Assembly (NCBI GenBank): GCA_004554775.1
Contig: SFKI01000023.1
Span: 1-64,000 of the forward strand
DNA length: 64,000 nt
Origin: Subdoligranulum variabile
GTDB lineage: Bacteria > Bacillota > Clostridia > Oscillospirales > Ruminococcaceae
Direction of reading: 5' to 3'
Both the position numbers and the translations under genes were made by a program. This document shows, piece by piece, positions 8,917 to 17,748 of this stretch; the stretch's first letter is position 1, and the number at the start of each line of letters is the position of its first letter. The notes under the pieces are model-generated. The model searched no databases, had not been told where the DNA came from, and worked only from the letters and a program-made list of their open reading frames with translations.

Positions 8917-10257
8917 TTAATCCTCCAGCTTTTCTTCCACGTAACCGTACAGGTCATAGGTGTCGGAATCGGTGATGGTCACATTGTAGAACGCGCCGGT
9001 CTCCAGCGGGGTATCGGCGGGGGTCAGCACATTGCCGTCGATCTCGGGACAGTCGGCCTTGGAGCGCAGCAGGTACATGCCGGTCTCGTCGTCGATGCCG
9101 TCGCAGACACATTCCAGCGTCTGGCCGACCTTTTCGCCCTCACGCTCGGCGCTGACTTCGGCCTGCAATTCCATGATGTGGTCAGCGCGGCGCTGCTTGG
9201 TCTCCTCGTCGAGCTGGCCGTCCATTTTGGCGGCCACGGTGTTTTCCTCGGCCGAGTAGGCAAAGCAGCCCAGGCGGTCAAACTTCATCGTCTTGACAAA
9301 GTCGCACAGCTCGGCATACTGTTCCTCGGTCTCACCGGGGAAGCCCGCGATCAGCGTGGTGCGCAGCGTGATACCGGGGATGGCCTTGCGCAGACGATGG
9401 ATGGCGTCCTCGATCTCCTTGCGGCCGCCGCGGCGGTTCATCGCCTTCAGCACGGCGTCGTCGCAGTGCTGGATGGGCAGATCAAGGTACGGCACCACCT
9501 TGGTATTGCGGACCAGGGCGGCAATAAATTCATCGGTGATACGTTCAGGATAGGCGTACAGCACGCGGATCCAGCGGATGCCGTCGATGGTTTGCAGCTC
9601 GTCGAGCAGCTCGCAGACAGCCCCCGGCTTGCCCCAGTCCTCGCCGTAAGCGGTGGGGTCCTGGGCGACCAGGATCAGTTCCTTGACACCCTCACCTGCC
9701 AGCCAGCGGGCCTCAGCCACGCAGTCCTTGATCTCCCGGCTGCGCAGCGGGCCGCGGATAAGCGGGATGGCGCAGTAGTGGCAGCGGTTGTTGCAGCCCT
9801 CGGCAATTTTTAAGTACGCATAGTGGCGCGGGGTCGAGATGACGCGCGCACCGCCCAGCTGCATATCGGTCTTGGGGCCGTAGCTTTCGGTCTGGCCTGC
9901 ACCGGCGACACACAGGCGGCGCACGATGGCAGGCAGCGCGGCGTTGGAGCCGATTCCCACAACAGCATCGACCTCGGGGATCTCCTGCACGATCTGCTGC
10001 TTATAGCGCTCGGCCAGGCAGCCGGTCACGATGACCTTGAGGTCGGGGTTCTGCTGCTTGTACTGGCAGGCCATCAGAATATTTTCGATGGCCTCGGCCT
10101 TGGCAGACTCGATAAACCCGCAGGTGTTGATGATGATGATGTCCGCCTCGCCCGGGTCGGCCACGGTGGTGTGGCCGTCTTTGATGAGGGCGTGGCAGAA
10201 AACGTCGGCGTCCACCTGGTTTTTGGGGCAGCCGAGGGAGATGATCGCAATTTTCAT
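8917..10257 (-). CDS. rimO: Ribosomal protein S12 methylthiotransferase
   Basis: Radical-SAM MTTase that adds a methylthio group to the S12 aspartate. The N-terminal MTTase domain has its three cysteines in SLGCPKNQVD, NTCGFIES and VTGCLAERY. The radical SAM cluster motif is EGCNNRCHYCAIP. A TRAM domain closes the protein. I chose the ATG at 10255-10257 (MKIAIISLGCP) rather than a start 13 codons earlier because AAAGGA sits 6 bases before it and homologs begin there. About 446 residues, normal length. It lies between recX and pgsA. Confidence 0.95.
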   Translation of the reverse strand: MKIAIISLGCPKNQVDADVFCHALIKDGHTTVADPGEADIIIINTCGFIESAKAEAIENILMACQYKQQNPDLKVIVTGCLAERYKQQIVQEIPEVDAVVGIGSNAALPAIVRRLCVAGAGQTESYGPKTDMQLGGARVISTPRHYAYLKIAEGCNNRCHYCAIPLIRGPLRSREIKDCVAEARWLAGEGVKELILVAQDPTAYGEDWGKPGAVCELLDELQTIDGIRWIRVLYAYPERITDEFIAALVRNTKVVPYLDLPIQHCDDAVLKAMNRRGGRKEIEDAIHRLRKAIPGITLRTTLIAGFPGETEEQYAELCDFVKTMKFDRLGCFAYSAEENTVAAKMDGQLDEETKQRRADHIMELQAEVSAEREGEKVGQTLECVCDGIDDETGMYLLRSKADCPEIDGNVLTPADTPLETGAFYNVTITDSDTYDLYGYVEEKLED

Positions 10258-10292
10258 AGGAATTCCTTTATATACAAGTATGTTGCGCGCTG

Positions 10293-10907
10293 TCAATCTT
10301 CCGCCAGCGCCGCACGGATGATGCTGTGGCTGAACCCGCGCCGGGCCAGCGCAGCCGCCACCTGGTCCCGCTTGCCTGCGGCCAACTTGGCAGCATACTG
10401 CCGCTCTACCAGCGCGCGGGCGGTGGCAAGTTCCGGGTCCTCGCCGTCGTCGGTCTCGGCATACAGCGCTTCCACCGCTTCGGCGGCGGTGTCGCGGTCG
10501 ATGCCTTTCGCTGTCAGGTCCAGCAAAATTTCGCGGCGGGATTTACGCTTGCGCAGCAGCTCGGCGGCGCGGCGGCGGGCAAAATCAGCATCGTTCAAAA
10601 GGCCCAGTTCCCCGGCGCGCGCCACGGCGTAGGCAGCGCTGTGCTCGTCGAATCTGCGGCACAGTTTCTGGTACAGTTCCCCGGCCGCGTGGTCGCGCAG
10701 CGAGAGATAATCCATCGCTTTGTCGAGCGCACGGCGGGTGTCGCTTTGCTTGCGCAGGTCTTCGATCTGCCAGTCCTCCAGCAGGTCTTCCTCGTGCAGA
10801 TCGGCCTTGGCAAAGGTCTCTTCATCGAGGGAGAAGGCAAACTCGCCGTCAAAAAACAGCGCCAGGCGGCCTTTTTTCGTTTCTTTGATCTGTGTCAGCT
10901 GAGGCAT
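10293..10907 (-). CDS. recX: Regulatory protein RecX
   Basis: A 204-residue RecA modulator made of repeated three-helix units. It has the typical N-terminal beta part (KGRLALFFDGEFAFSLDEE) and helical repeats such as RDHAAGELYQKL and RRGFSHSIIRAAL. Its ATG overlaps the recA stop as TAATG, implying translational coupling with the protein it controls. Confidence 0.93.
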   Translation of the reverse strand: MPQLTQIKETKKGRLALFFDGEFAFSLDEETFAKADLHEEDLLEDWQIEDLRKQSDTRRALDKAMDYLSLRDHAAGELYQKLCRRFDEHSAAYAVARAGELGLLNDADFARRRAAELLRKRKSRREILLDLTAKGIDRDTAAEAVEALYAETDDGEDPELATARALVERQYAAKLAAGKRDQVAAALARRGFSHSIIRAALAED

Positions 10908-12079
10908 TATTCATCAACCATGATGTCCAGGTCCACCTCGCTGCCGGTGGTTTTGGCAGCGGGGGCGGCGGGGGCTTCGCCCTCTTCCACGGGCTTGGCG
11001 ATCTCAGAGGGATCCAGCGGCTTCACAGTGCCTTTTTTGCCCGCAGCCAACAGGCGGTCAGCGTTGGCGCGCACGATCTTCTCGATCTCGGCCGAGATAT
11101 CGGGGTGCTCTTTCAGGAAGATCTTGGCGTTATCGCGGCCCTGGCCCAAGCGGACATCGCCGTAGTTGAACCATGCGCCGCTCTTCTGCACAACGCCCAG
11201 CTTGACGCCGAGATCCAGAATCTCGCCGATCTTGGAGATGCCCTCGCCGAACATGATGTCAAACTCAGCCTCGCGGAACGGCGGGGCCACCTTGTTTTTC
11301 ACGATCTTGGCGCGGGTGCGGTTGCCGATGAAGGCACCGTTGGAGTCCTTTAAACCCTCGATGCGGCGCACGTCGATACGCACGCTGGAGTAGTATTTCA
11401 GCGCGCGGCCGCCGGTGGTCACTTCGGGGTTGCCGTAGACGACGCCGACCTTCTCGCGCAGCTGGTTGATAAAGATGCAGACGGTGTTGGTCTTGCCGAT
11501 GACGCCGGTCAGCTTACGCAGGGCCTGGCTCATCAGGCGGGCCTGCAAGCCGACGTGGCTGTCGCCCATCTCGCCCTCGATTTCGGCTTTGGGCACCATA
11601 GCAGCGACCGAGTCAACGATGACTGCGTCGATCGCGCCGGAGCGCACGAGCGCTTCGCAGATCTCCATAGCCTGCTCACCGGTGTCCGGCTGGCTGACCA
11701 GCAGGCTGTCGATATCCACGCCCAGCGCGGCAGCATAGACAGGATCCAGCGCGTGCTCAACGTCGATAAACGCGACCTCGCCGCCCAGTTTCTGGGCTTC
11801 GGCCAGAATATGCAGTGCCAGCGTGGTTTTACCGGAGGATTCGGGACCATAGACCTCGACGATACGGCCGCGGGGCACACCGCCGATGCCCAGGGCCAGA
11901 TCCAGGCCCAGGCTGCCGGTGGGGATGGCGTCGACCTGCATGGCGACGTTGGCACCCAGCTTCATCACGGCACCTTTGCCAAACTGCTTTTCGATCTGCG
12001 CCAGGGCCGTTTCCAGCGCCTGCTTTTTATCCGAGGCAGGGCCGGGGGTCTTGGGTGTCGTATCTTTTTTTGCTGCCAT
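10907..12079 (-). CDS. recA: Recombinase RecA
   Basis: A 390-residue DNA strand-exchange ATPase for homologous recombination and SOS induction. Walker A is GPESSGKT (residues 78-85). The L2 region with NQLREKVGVVYGNPE and the C-terminal domain are intact. The N-terminus carries about 15 extra Lys/Pro/Thr-rich residues and the C-terminus an Ala/Pro/acidic tail. The ATG follows AAAAGGAGAG. A near-perfect promoter lies 60-90 bases upstream. I saw no convincing LexA palindrome there. Confidence 0.98.
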   Translation of the reverse strand: MAAKKDTTPKTPGPASDKKQALETALAQIEKQFGKGAVMKLGANVAMQVDAIPTGSLGLDLALGIGGVPRGRIVEVYGPESSGKTTLALHILAEAQKLGGEVAFIDVEHALDPVYAAALGVDIDSLLVSQPDTGEQAMEICEALVRSGAIDAVIVDSVAAMVPKAEIEGEMGDSHVGLQARLMSQALRKLTGVIGKTNTVCIFINQLREKVGVVYGNPEVTTGGRALKYYSSVRIDVRRIEGLKDSNGAFIGNRTRAKIVKNKVAPPFREAEFDIMFGEGISKIGEILDLGVKLGVVQKSGAWFNYGDVRLGQGRDNAKIFLKEHPDISAEIEKIVRANADRLLAAGKKGTVKPLDPSEIAKPVEEGEAPAAPAAKTTGSEVDLDIMVDE

Positions 12080-12140
12080 GGTTTTGCTCTCCTTTTATTT
12101 CAAAACACAATTTCTGTTTAGTATTTGTTCGGATGCACCT

Positions 12141-12169
12141 ATTATACACGATTTTTTTGCAAAGTACAA
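12141..12169 (-). promoter_or_regulatory. Sigma-A type promoter of recA
   Basis: On the minus strand TTGTAC (12164-12169), a 17-base spacer and TATAAT (12141-12146), about 60 bases from the recA ATG. A single CGAAC half-site follows the -10 but has no partner GTTCG. Confidence 0.85.
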
Positions 12170-12194
12170 CCGTTTGTTGTGTTTTAGTGGCACA

Positions 12195-13037
12195 TTAAAC
12201 AGGACTTTCAAGCGGTTTTCGGAAAAAAACTACCCGGTCGTTGCCGCCTGCATCCTTGCGGCAGGTGCCGCCCTGCCAGCCTGCTGCCTTGCCCAAGGCC
12301 AGCACAGCTTCGGCCTGGGCATAGCCGATCTCCAGCACCAGCCAACCGCCGGGGCGCACGGCGTCGCGGTACTGGCGCACCAGCACGCGGTAAAAATCCA
12401 GCCCGTCTCGGCCGCCGTCCAGCGCCATGGCGGGTTCCTTGGCGGTCTCGGGCATCAGGCTTTCCATCTCCTGCGCCGTCAGGTACGGCGGATTGGAGAT
12501 GATCAGGTCAACGCTTGCAGGCTCGATCTGGGTGTAGTAGGTCAGCACGTCGGCCAGCTCGGCCTGGGTGGTCTTGCCGCCCAGTGCCGCCACGTTGGCG
12601 GTCAGGTAGGGCCAGGCGTCGTGGCTGAACTCCACGCAAGTCACTTTGGCCCCCGGCACAGCGCGGGCAATGCCCAGCCCCAGGCAGCCGGTACCGGCGC
12701 ACAGGTCGTAGACGACCGGTGCTTCCACATCTTGCAACAGTTCAATGGCGGTCTCGCAGACGACCTCGCTATCGGCACGGGGGCAAAGTACACCGCGCCC
12801 GACCTTGAGGGTAAAGTCCATAAAATCCCACTCGCCCAGCAGGTATTGCAGCGGTTCGCGGGCAGCGCGGCGCTCGGCCAGTACCTGCAAGCGGGCGGCT
12901 TCGTCGGCGGTGGGGCCGTCGTCCAGCCGGTGGTCACGGCCGGTCACAAATTGATATAACTGCGCCGCATCAAAGCGGGCATCGGGCACCCCGGCCATCA
13001 TCAGCCGGGCACAAAGTTTTTGATAAGCAGCGTTCAC
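12195..13037 (-). CDS. prmC: Peptide chain release factor N5-glutamine methyltransferase
   Basis: A 280-residue SAM-dependent methyltransferase modifying the GGQ glutamine of release factors. Visible motifs are the SAM-binding VYDLCAGTGCLGLG and the substrate-binding NPPY in IISNPPYLTAQE. The start is a GTG whose GTGA overlaps the DUF1385 stop, so the two are coupled. This DUF1385-prmC pairing is common in Clostridia, usually near prfA, which is not seen here. Confidence 0.93.
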   Translation of the reverse strand: MNAAYQKLCARLMMAGVPDARFDAAQLYQFVTGRDHRLDDGPTADEAARLQVLAERRAAREPLQYLLGEWDFMDFTLKVGRGVLCPRADSEVVCETAIELLQDVEAPVVYDLCAGTGCLGLGIARAVPGAKVTCVEFSHDAWPYLTANVAALGGKTTQAELADVLTYYTQIEPASVDLIISNPPYLTAQEMESLMPETAKEPAMALDGGRDGLDFYRVLVRQYRDAVRPGGWLVLEIGYAQAEAVLALGKAAGWQGGTCRKDAGGNDRVVFFRKPLESPV

Positions 13038-13963
13038 CAGCGGGCTTCCTCCTGATTTTCGGGCAGTACCGGGGTCACTGCCGCAATGGCAACTTCGATC
13101 ATTGAGTCGTCCGGCTCAAAGGTCGTCAATCTCTGCATCCACAGCCCCGGCTGGGATACGATGTGGGACAGCGCACTGTCAGAGCGGCCTGCCCACTTCA
13201 AAATTTCATAGCTCACGCCCACCAGCAGCGGGAACATGCACAGCTTGTACACCACGCGCAGGCCGGTGCTGGTCCAGGGCAGCACCGCATACAAAAAGAT
13301 GCTGATGATAATGACCAGGATCATAAAGCTGGTGCCGCAGCGTGGGTGGAATCGGCTCTGCTTGCGGATGTTTTCCACCGTCAGCGGCAGGCCAGCCTCG
13401 TAGCAGGCGATGGTCTTATGCTCGGCACCGTGGTACTCAAACACGCGGTGCAGGTCTTTCATGCGGGTGCAAAGGTACATGTATAAAAGGAAGATGGCCA
13501 TTTTCAGCGCACCTTCCAGGATCACCCGCCCCCAGCGGCCCAGCGGCACGAGCCGGATGAGCTGCCCGGTCAGAAAGGTGGGCAGAAACGTGAACAGAAA
13601 CAGCGCCAGCACCACACCGGCAAAGGCTGCGCAGCCCATCAGCACGTTCTGGAACGCGGGGCCGGTGTGTTCGTCCAGCCACTTGTCCAGTTTGCTTTCG
13701 GGCTCGGCGTCCTCGGCGCCCTCCATGGCGATATCAGCGGCGTGCATCAGGTACTTGTAGCCTTTGTACAGGTTTTCGGCCATGTTGCAAACACCGCGCA
13801 GCAGCGGCACCTTGTTGTACCAGCGGGTCGTGACCGTGTCATAGGTCAGGTCGATGGTTCCGTCCGGCTTGCGCACGGCGCAGCAGATCTTCTCCGGCCC
13901 GCGCATCATAATGCCCTCCATCAGGGCCTGGCCGCCGACGGATGTGCGAAATTCTTTGGGCAT
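13034..13963 (-). CDS. DUF1385 family membrane protein
   Basis: A 309-residue protein with the family opening SVGGQALMEGIMMRGP and the conserved YHGAEHKTIACYE and HPRCGTSFM motifs, plus about four membrane helices. The conserved His/Cys/Glu residues suggest a metal site, but the biochemical role is unknown. It is coupled to prmC by a 4-base overlap and follows the histidine kinase by 24 bases. Confidence 0.92.
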   Translation of the reverse strand: MPKEFRTSVGGQALMEGIMMRGPEKICCAVRKPDGTIDLTYDTVTTRWYNKVPLLRGVCNMAENLYKGYKYLMHAADIAMEGAEDAEPESKLDKWLDEHTGPAFQNVLMGCAAFAGVVLALFLFTFLPTFLTGQLIRLVPLGRWGRVILEGALKMAIFLLYMYLCTRMKDLHRVFEYHGAEHKTIACYEAGLPLTVENIRKQSRFHPRCGTSFMILVIIISIFLYAVLPWTSTGLRVVYKLCMFPLLVGVSYEILKWAGRSDSALSHIVSQPGLWMQRLTTFEPDDSMIEVAIAAVTPVLPENQEEARW

Positions 13964-13987
13964 AGCTTCTCCTTGGTCGATTCTACG

Positions 13988-15436
13988 TTAAATTTTTTCG
14001 TGCAGATGTTCCTGCCCGGGGTGGTAGACCGGCAGCGTAATGCTGACCGTGGTGCCCTGCCCCAGCGCGGACGTGATATCCACGCGCCCGCCCAGTGCAG
14101 TGACGATCTCATCCACCACCGCAAGGCCGATGCCGGAACCGCGCACCGAGTTTTTGGCTTTAAAAAATTTCTGCTTGACCTTTTCGAGATCATCCGGCGC
14201 AATGCCGCGCCCCTGGTCGCGCACAGCCGCAACGACCGTATCCCCCCGCCGGGTCAGGGTCAAAAAGATCGTGCCGTCCGGCTCAGAATACTTGATGGCG
14301 TTGTCCAGAATGTTGATGAACACCTGATGCAGCCGCGCCGGGTCAGCCCAGACCGGGTAGGGGTCGGGCGGTTCCTCGTAGACAAAATGTAGCCCTTCCT
14401 GCTGGATGCGGGCTTCCACAAACAGGGCAGCGTCGGTGGCTTCGGCCACCAGGTCCAGCACCTGGCAGTTGAGCTTGATGCCGTTTTGCAGTCGCGAGAA
14501 ATCAAGCAGCTCTTCCACCATCGTGTACAGGCGGTCGGTCTCGGTGCCAATGACCGAAAGCCCGCGCCGGTAGTTGATGTCGGTGGGGTCGTCGATGTTG
14601 CTGATGGTCTCGACCCAGCCTTTGATCGAGGTCAGCGGGGTGCGCAGCTCGTGGCTGACCGAGGAGATGAACTCGTTTTTCAGCCGTTCGGTCTCGGCCA
14701 GGTCTTCCGCCATCTGGTTGATGGTCGTACACAGGCGGCCGACCTCATCGTTATAGCGGTTGTCCGGCAGGCGGACCTGCAAGTCGCCCTTGGCGATCTT
14801 GGTCGCCGTGGCTTCGATCTCGCCCAGCGGCCGCACGATGGAGCGCACGAAAAACAATCCGCTCCAGATCGTGAACACCAACACCAGCGCGCCCAAGCCT
14901 GCCGCTGCGGCACACATGTTCCACCACTGGCGGTCGACCAGCGTCAGACTGGTGACAAGGCGCATCGCGGCCACGTTGCCCGCCGCGTAGGGCACCAGCT
15001 CAGTCACAGCCATGACGCGCTCGCCCTGGGGCGTAGTGAAGATATCGTTTCCTTTTCCACCCGCCGAGGTCTGCGTCAGCAGGAAGTCGGTGCCGCCGGT
15101 CAGGTCACGGGTCATCGTGCCGCTGCTCGTGGCCAGGATGACCCCCTGTGCGTCGAGCAGCATAAACTCGAACTTGTCTTTTTCGTCAAACTGTTCCACG
15201 GTGCGGCGCAGCGCTTGGCCGCGGCTCTCGGACGTCTCGTTCGCGTCGCCCGCCGTGCCGGTGGCCTGTAAGCGGCCCGCAATGGTGGAAAAGCGGCTTT
15301 CGGCCGCGCGCTGCACGCCGCCGTACAGGTCGCGGTAGCTGGTATAGAGGAACACCACCTCCGCAGCCAGGATCACCAGCACGGTGATCAGCAAGCTGCC
15401 GCGCACCCACCGCCGTGTAATGCCGGTCGCTGCCAT
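13988..15436 (-). CDS. Two-component sensor histidine kinase
   Basis: A 482-residue membrane kinase. Order: membrane helix (about 14-34), extracytoplasmic sensor domain (about 35-170), second helix (about 172-198), HAMP (about 200-250), HisKA with the phospho-histidine in SHELRTPLTS (His262), and HATPase with NILDNAIKYSE, DQGRGIAPDDL and GSGIGLAVVDE. The AAAGGAGG ribosome site supports this start. Its partner is the response regulator at 15669-16370, from which it is separated by an unusual 232-base repeat-filled gap. The layout is PhoR/ResE-like. The signal is unknown. Confidence 0.94.
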   Translation of the reverse strand: MAATGITRRWVRGSLLITVLVILAAEVVFLYTSYRDLYGGVQRAAESRFSTIAGRLQATGTAGDANETSESRGQALRRTVEQFDEKDKFEFMLLDAQGVILATSSGTMTRDLTGGTDFLLTQTSAGGKGNDIFTTPQGERVMAVTELVPYAAGNVAAMRLVTSLTLVDRQWWNMCAAAAGLGALVLVFTIWSGLFFVRSIVRPLGEIEATATKIAKGDLQVRLPDNRYNDEVGRLCTTINQMAEDLAETERLKNEFISSVSHELRTPLTSIKGWVETISNIDDPTDINYRRGLSVIGTETDRLYTMVEELLDFSRLQNGIKLNCQVLDLVAEATDAALFVEARIQQEGLHFVYEEPPDPYPVWADPARLHQVFINILDNAIKYSEPDGTIFLTLTRRGDTVVAAVRDQGRGIAPDDLEKVKQKFFKAKNSVRGSGIGLAVVDEIVTALGGRVDITSALGQGTTVSITLPVYHPGQEHLHEKI

Positions 15437-15486
15437 AGGGGTCCCTCCTTTCGCGGTATTTTCAGTGTGCTACGATTCGCTTTCGT

Positions 15487-15655
15487 AGAGGCGAACAGTG
15501 TTCTCCCGTTGAGTCATGCGCTATCGCCAAACTCTGCGGGCCGATATGGAATCGGCCTCTACGCACCGTAGGGGAGCATTCCATATGCTCCCGTGCGGCC
15601 TTGCGTTTCCGCCAAACTGCACGGGCGAGCAGTGTTCGCCCCTACAGGTATAAGG
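15487..15655. repeat. Dispersed GTAGGGGCG-type repeats between response regulator and kinase
   Basis: Three units: GTAGAGGCGAACAGTG from about 15487, GTAGGGGAGCATTCC with its inverted partner ATGCTCCC from about 15569, and ACGGGCGAGCAGTG...CGCCCCTAC from about 15624. They sit inside what should be a single two-component operon and could form RNA hairpins that tune kinase expression. Confidence 0.72.
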
Positions 15656-15668
15656 TCATGCCACGCTT

Positions 15669-16370
15669 TTACCCATTCCACCTATACCCATACCCCCACA
15701 CAGTCAAAATGTGCTGGGGGCTGCTGGGCTCGTCCTCGATCTTCATGCGCAGGCGGCGGATGTTCACATCCACGATCTTTACATCGCCAAAATAATTTTT
15801 GCCCCACACGCCTTCCAAAATCTTCTCGCGCACCAGCGCTGTGCCGGGGTTGCGGAAAAACAGCTCCATGATCTGGAACTCGACCTGCGTCAAGTCGATG
15901 GCGGTGCCGTTTTTGTACAGCATACGGCTCTTTTCGTCCAGCACAAACGGGCCGCTGATGAGCTGCTCGGGCTCCTCGGCCGGTTTGGCGGGCACGCTGC
16001 CGCGCTTGATGCGGCGGGTCAGCGCTTCGAGTCGCGCCACCAGCTCCGACACCGAGAACGGCTTGGTGATGTAATCGTCCGCACCGATGGACAACCCGCG
16101 GATCTTATCGCTCTCCTGCCCCTTGGCCGATACGATGATGATGCCGATCTCGTTGTTTTCGCGGCGGATCGTCTCGCATAGGCTCAGTCCGTCCATGCCG
16201 GGCAGCATAATGTCCAGCAGCGCAGCGTCGCAGGTCTCGCCGTGGTGCATCAGCTCCAGGGCGCGCTCAGCGCTGGAGGCCTCGACCACTTCCCAGCCGG
16301 CCATTTTCAGGTTCAAAGCAACCATCTCACGGATACTTGCTTCATCTTCCACGACCAGAACTCGTTTCAT
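15669..16370 (-). CDS. OmpR/PhoB-family response regulator
   Basis: A 233-residue regulator. The receiver domain has acidic residues VVEDEA, the phospho-acceptor Asp53 in LLDIMLPGMDG, and the conserved lysine (K103) in ITKPFS. The C-terminal winged helix ends in DVNIRRLRMKIEDEP and WGYGYRW, typical of PhoB-type DNA-binding domains. It follows the lipoprotein gene by 14 bases and precedes the kinase. Confidence 0.95.
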   Translation of the reverse strand: MKRVLVVEDEASIREMVALNLKMAGWEVVEASSAERALELMHHGETCDAALLDIMLPGMDGLSLCETIRRENNEIGIIIVSAKGQESDKIRGLSIGADDYITKPFSVSELVARLEALTRRIKRGSVPAKPAEEPEQLISGPFVLDEKSRMLYKNGTAIDLTQVEFQIMELFFRNPGTALVREKILEGVWGKNYFGDVKIVDVNIRRLRMKIEDEPSSPQHILTVWGYGYRWNG

Positions 16371-16384
16371 AGTCTATCCTTTCT

Positions 16385-17680
16385 TTAAACCGTGCCCAAC
16401 AGCACAGTGTTGCTTTCGATATAGTCCATGCTCAAGCCGTAGTATCTTGTCACCATGCGGGCCTGCAGCTGCTGGCTGCCGATGGTCGCAATGCGCTTGT
16501 AGTCAGCGTTTTCCGGCTCGTCCAGGTTCACCACCCGCATCTCGCAGTACACGACGGTGCCCTCGCTGTTGCAGATAAGCCAGCCGGTGCCGCTCTGGTT
16601 GCTGCGGATCAGGATGCTGCCGTGCATCGACTCCGGCAGCGCCAAGAAGAAGTTTTCCTTGCTGTCATACACGCCGAAGCGGTTGTGTCCGCCGCTGTTG
16701 TTGGCATAATCTTTCCACAGCAAAAACACAAGGCGCTTGTCCACCGGCGTTTGCAGGTTGCCGCCGTCGTCGATCTCGACCGGGATGTCCACCGTGCCGT
16801 TGCCGTCGATGTCGCGGCTCAACAGCTCGGTATGGTAGCGCAGGGTGCTGCGCTGCGGGTCGTTCAGGCCCGGCGGATGGTACGGCTGCAGGGAGCCGGA
16901 CTCGGCATCATACAGAATAATGTCGGACATCATCGCCTTGCCGTCGGCCCAGGCATCCATGACGAGGTAGACGGCATCGTCGCGGCCGGTGCCTGCGTGC
17001 AGTGCCGCGCAGCCGCTGTAGCTGCCCGCACCCAGTGCCAGCGTCTGGATGGAGCGGAACTCGCCGTCAACATTCGTCAGCAGCTGCAATGTCACGCCGC
17101 CCATCTCGTTTTCGGGCAGGGCCAGCACCAGGTCGGTCGTACCCTCCTTGCCGGTCAGGTCGGCCAGCAGCAGCTGGGTGTAGCTCTGGCTGATGACGGT
17201 GGTGATGTTCTCGCCATCGTACTGGTAAACAACACAGTAGCTGTCGCCCTGGGCGCTGCTGTAGCCCACGACCAATTGCTGCGATTCGGTGTTTTTCAGG
17301 TTGGCGGTGTTAAAATTTTCCACCTCGCTGGAAAGGCCCTCGACCGTGCGGCTGACCCGCCAGCTGTCCTCGCCGCTGGGTTCCAGCACGGCCAGGCAGA
17401 CGTTGGAACCGGTCGTATCGGCGGTGTAGAGCACGGCAGCTTCGTCCTCGCCGTCGCCGTCCCAGTCACCAAACGCAAACGGCGACAAAAAATCACCGCT
17501 GGCCGGGTATTTTAAGGTAGCGCTGCCGCCCAGATAGCTGTTCAGCGCCTTTTGCAGCGCGCTGCTCTCCCCCGAAAGCTGCGGCGACCGCAGCAAGGTC
17601 TCAACATCGCCATACCCACTGCACCCGGTGAGCAGCAGGCAGCAAAGGGCCAGCGCCAGCTTTTGCTTTCTCTTTTTCAT
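16385..17680 (-). CDS. Putative lipoprotein with VCBS/FG-GAP-like repeats
   Basis: About 431 residues. I chose the ATG at 17678-17680 (MKKRKQKLALALCCLLLTGC) because GGAAAGAGAGG precedes it and it gives a proper lipoprotein signal peptide with lipobox LLTGC. The mature part repeats patterns such as DWDGDGEDEAAVLY and DIDGNGTVDIPVEID, resembling FG-GAP/VCBS beta-propeller blades. It lies upstream of the response regulator and kinase with its own promoter, so it may be an envelope sensor or accessory for that system. That role is inference. Confidence 0.8.
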   Translation of the reverse strand: MKKRKQKLALALCCLLLTGCSGYGDVETLLRSPQLSGESSALQKALNSYLGGSATLKYPASGDFLSPFAFGDWDGDGEDEAAVLYTADTTGSNVCLAVLEPSGEDSWRVSRTVEGLSSEVENFNTANLKNTESQQLVVGYSSAQGDSYCVVYQYDGENITTVISQSYTQLLLADLTGKEGTTDLVLALPENEMGGVTLQLLTNVDGEFRSIQTLALGAGSYSGCAALHAGTGRDDAVYLVMDAWADGKAMMSDIILYDAESGSLQPYHPPGLNDPQRSTLRYHTELLSRDIDGNGTVDIPVEIDDGGNLQTPVDKRLVFLLWKDYANNSGGHNRFGVYDSKENFFLALPESMHGSILIRSNQSGTGWLICNSEGTVVYCEMRVVNLDEPENADYKRIATIGSQQLQARMVTRYYGLSMDYIESNTVLLGTV

Positions 17681-17719
17681 GCGCGCCGCCCTCTCTTTCC
17701 AAACATTGATACAGAATAT

Positions 17720-17748
17720 AGTATAGCACATTTACGGCAAAGCCGCAA
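17720..17748 (-). promoter_or_regulatory. Promoter of the lipoprotein/two-component operon
   Basis: TTGCGG (17743-17748), a 17-base spacer and TATACT (17720-17725) on the minus strand, with the -35 inside the 3' end of the ZIP gene. The 15 bases right after the -10 (ATATTCTGTATCAAT) are identical to those after the promoter at 33199-33227. Confidence 0.75.

Noticed and set aside
12120..12170. Possible LexA operator at the recA promoter
   Set aside because: Only a CGAAC half-site is present; no GAACN4GTTC palindrome.
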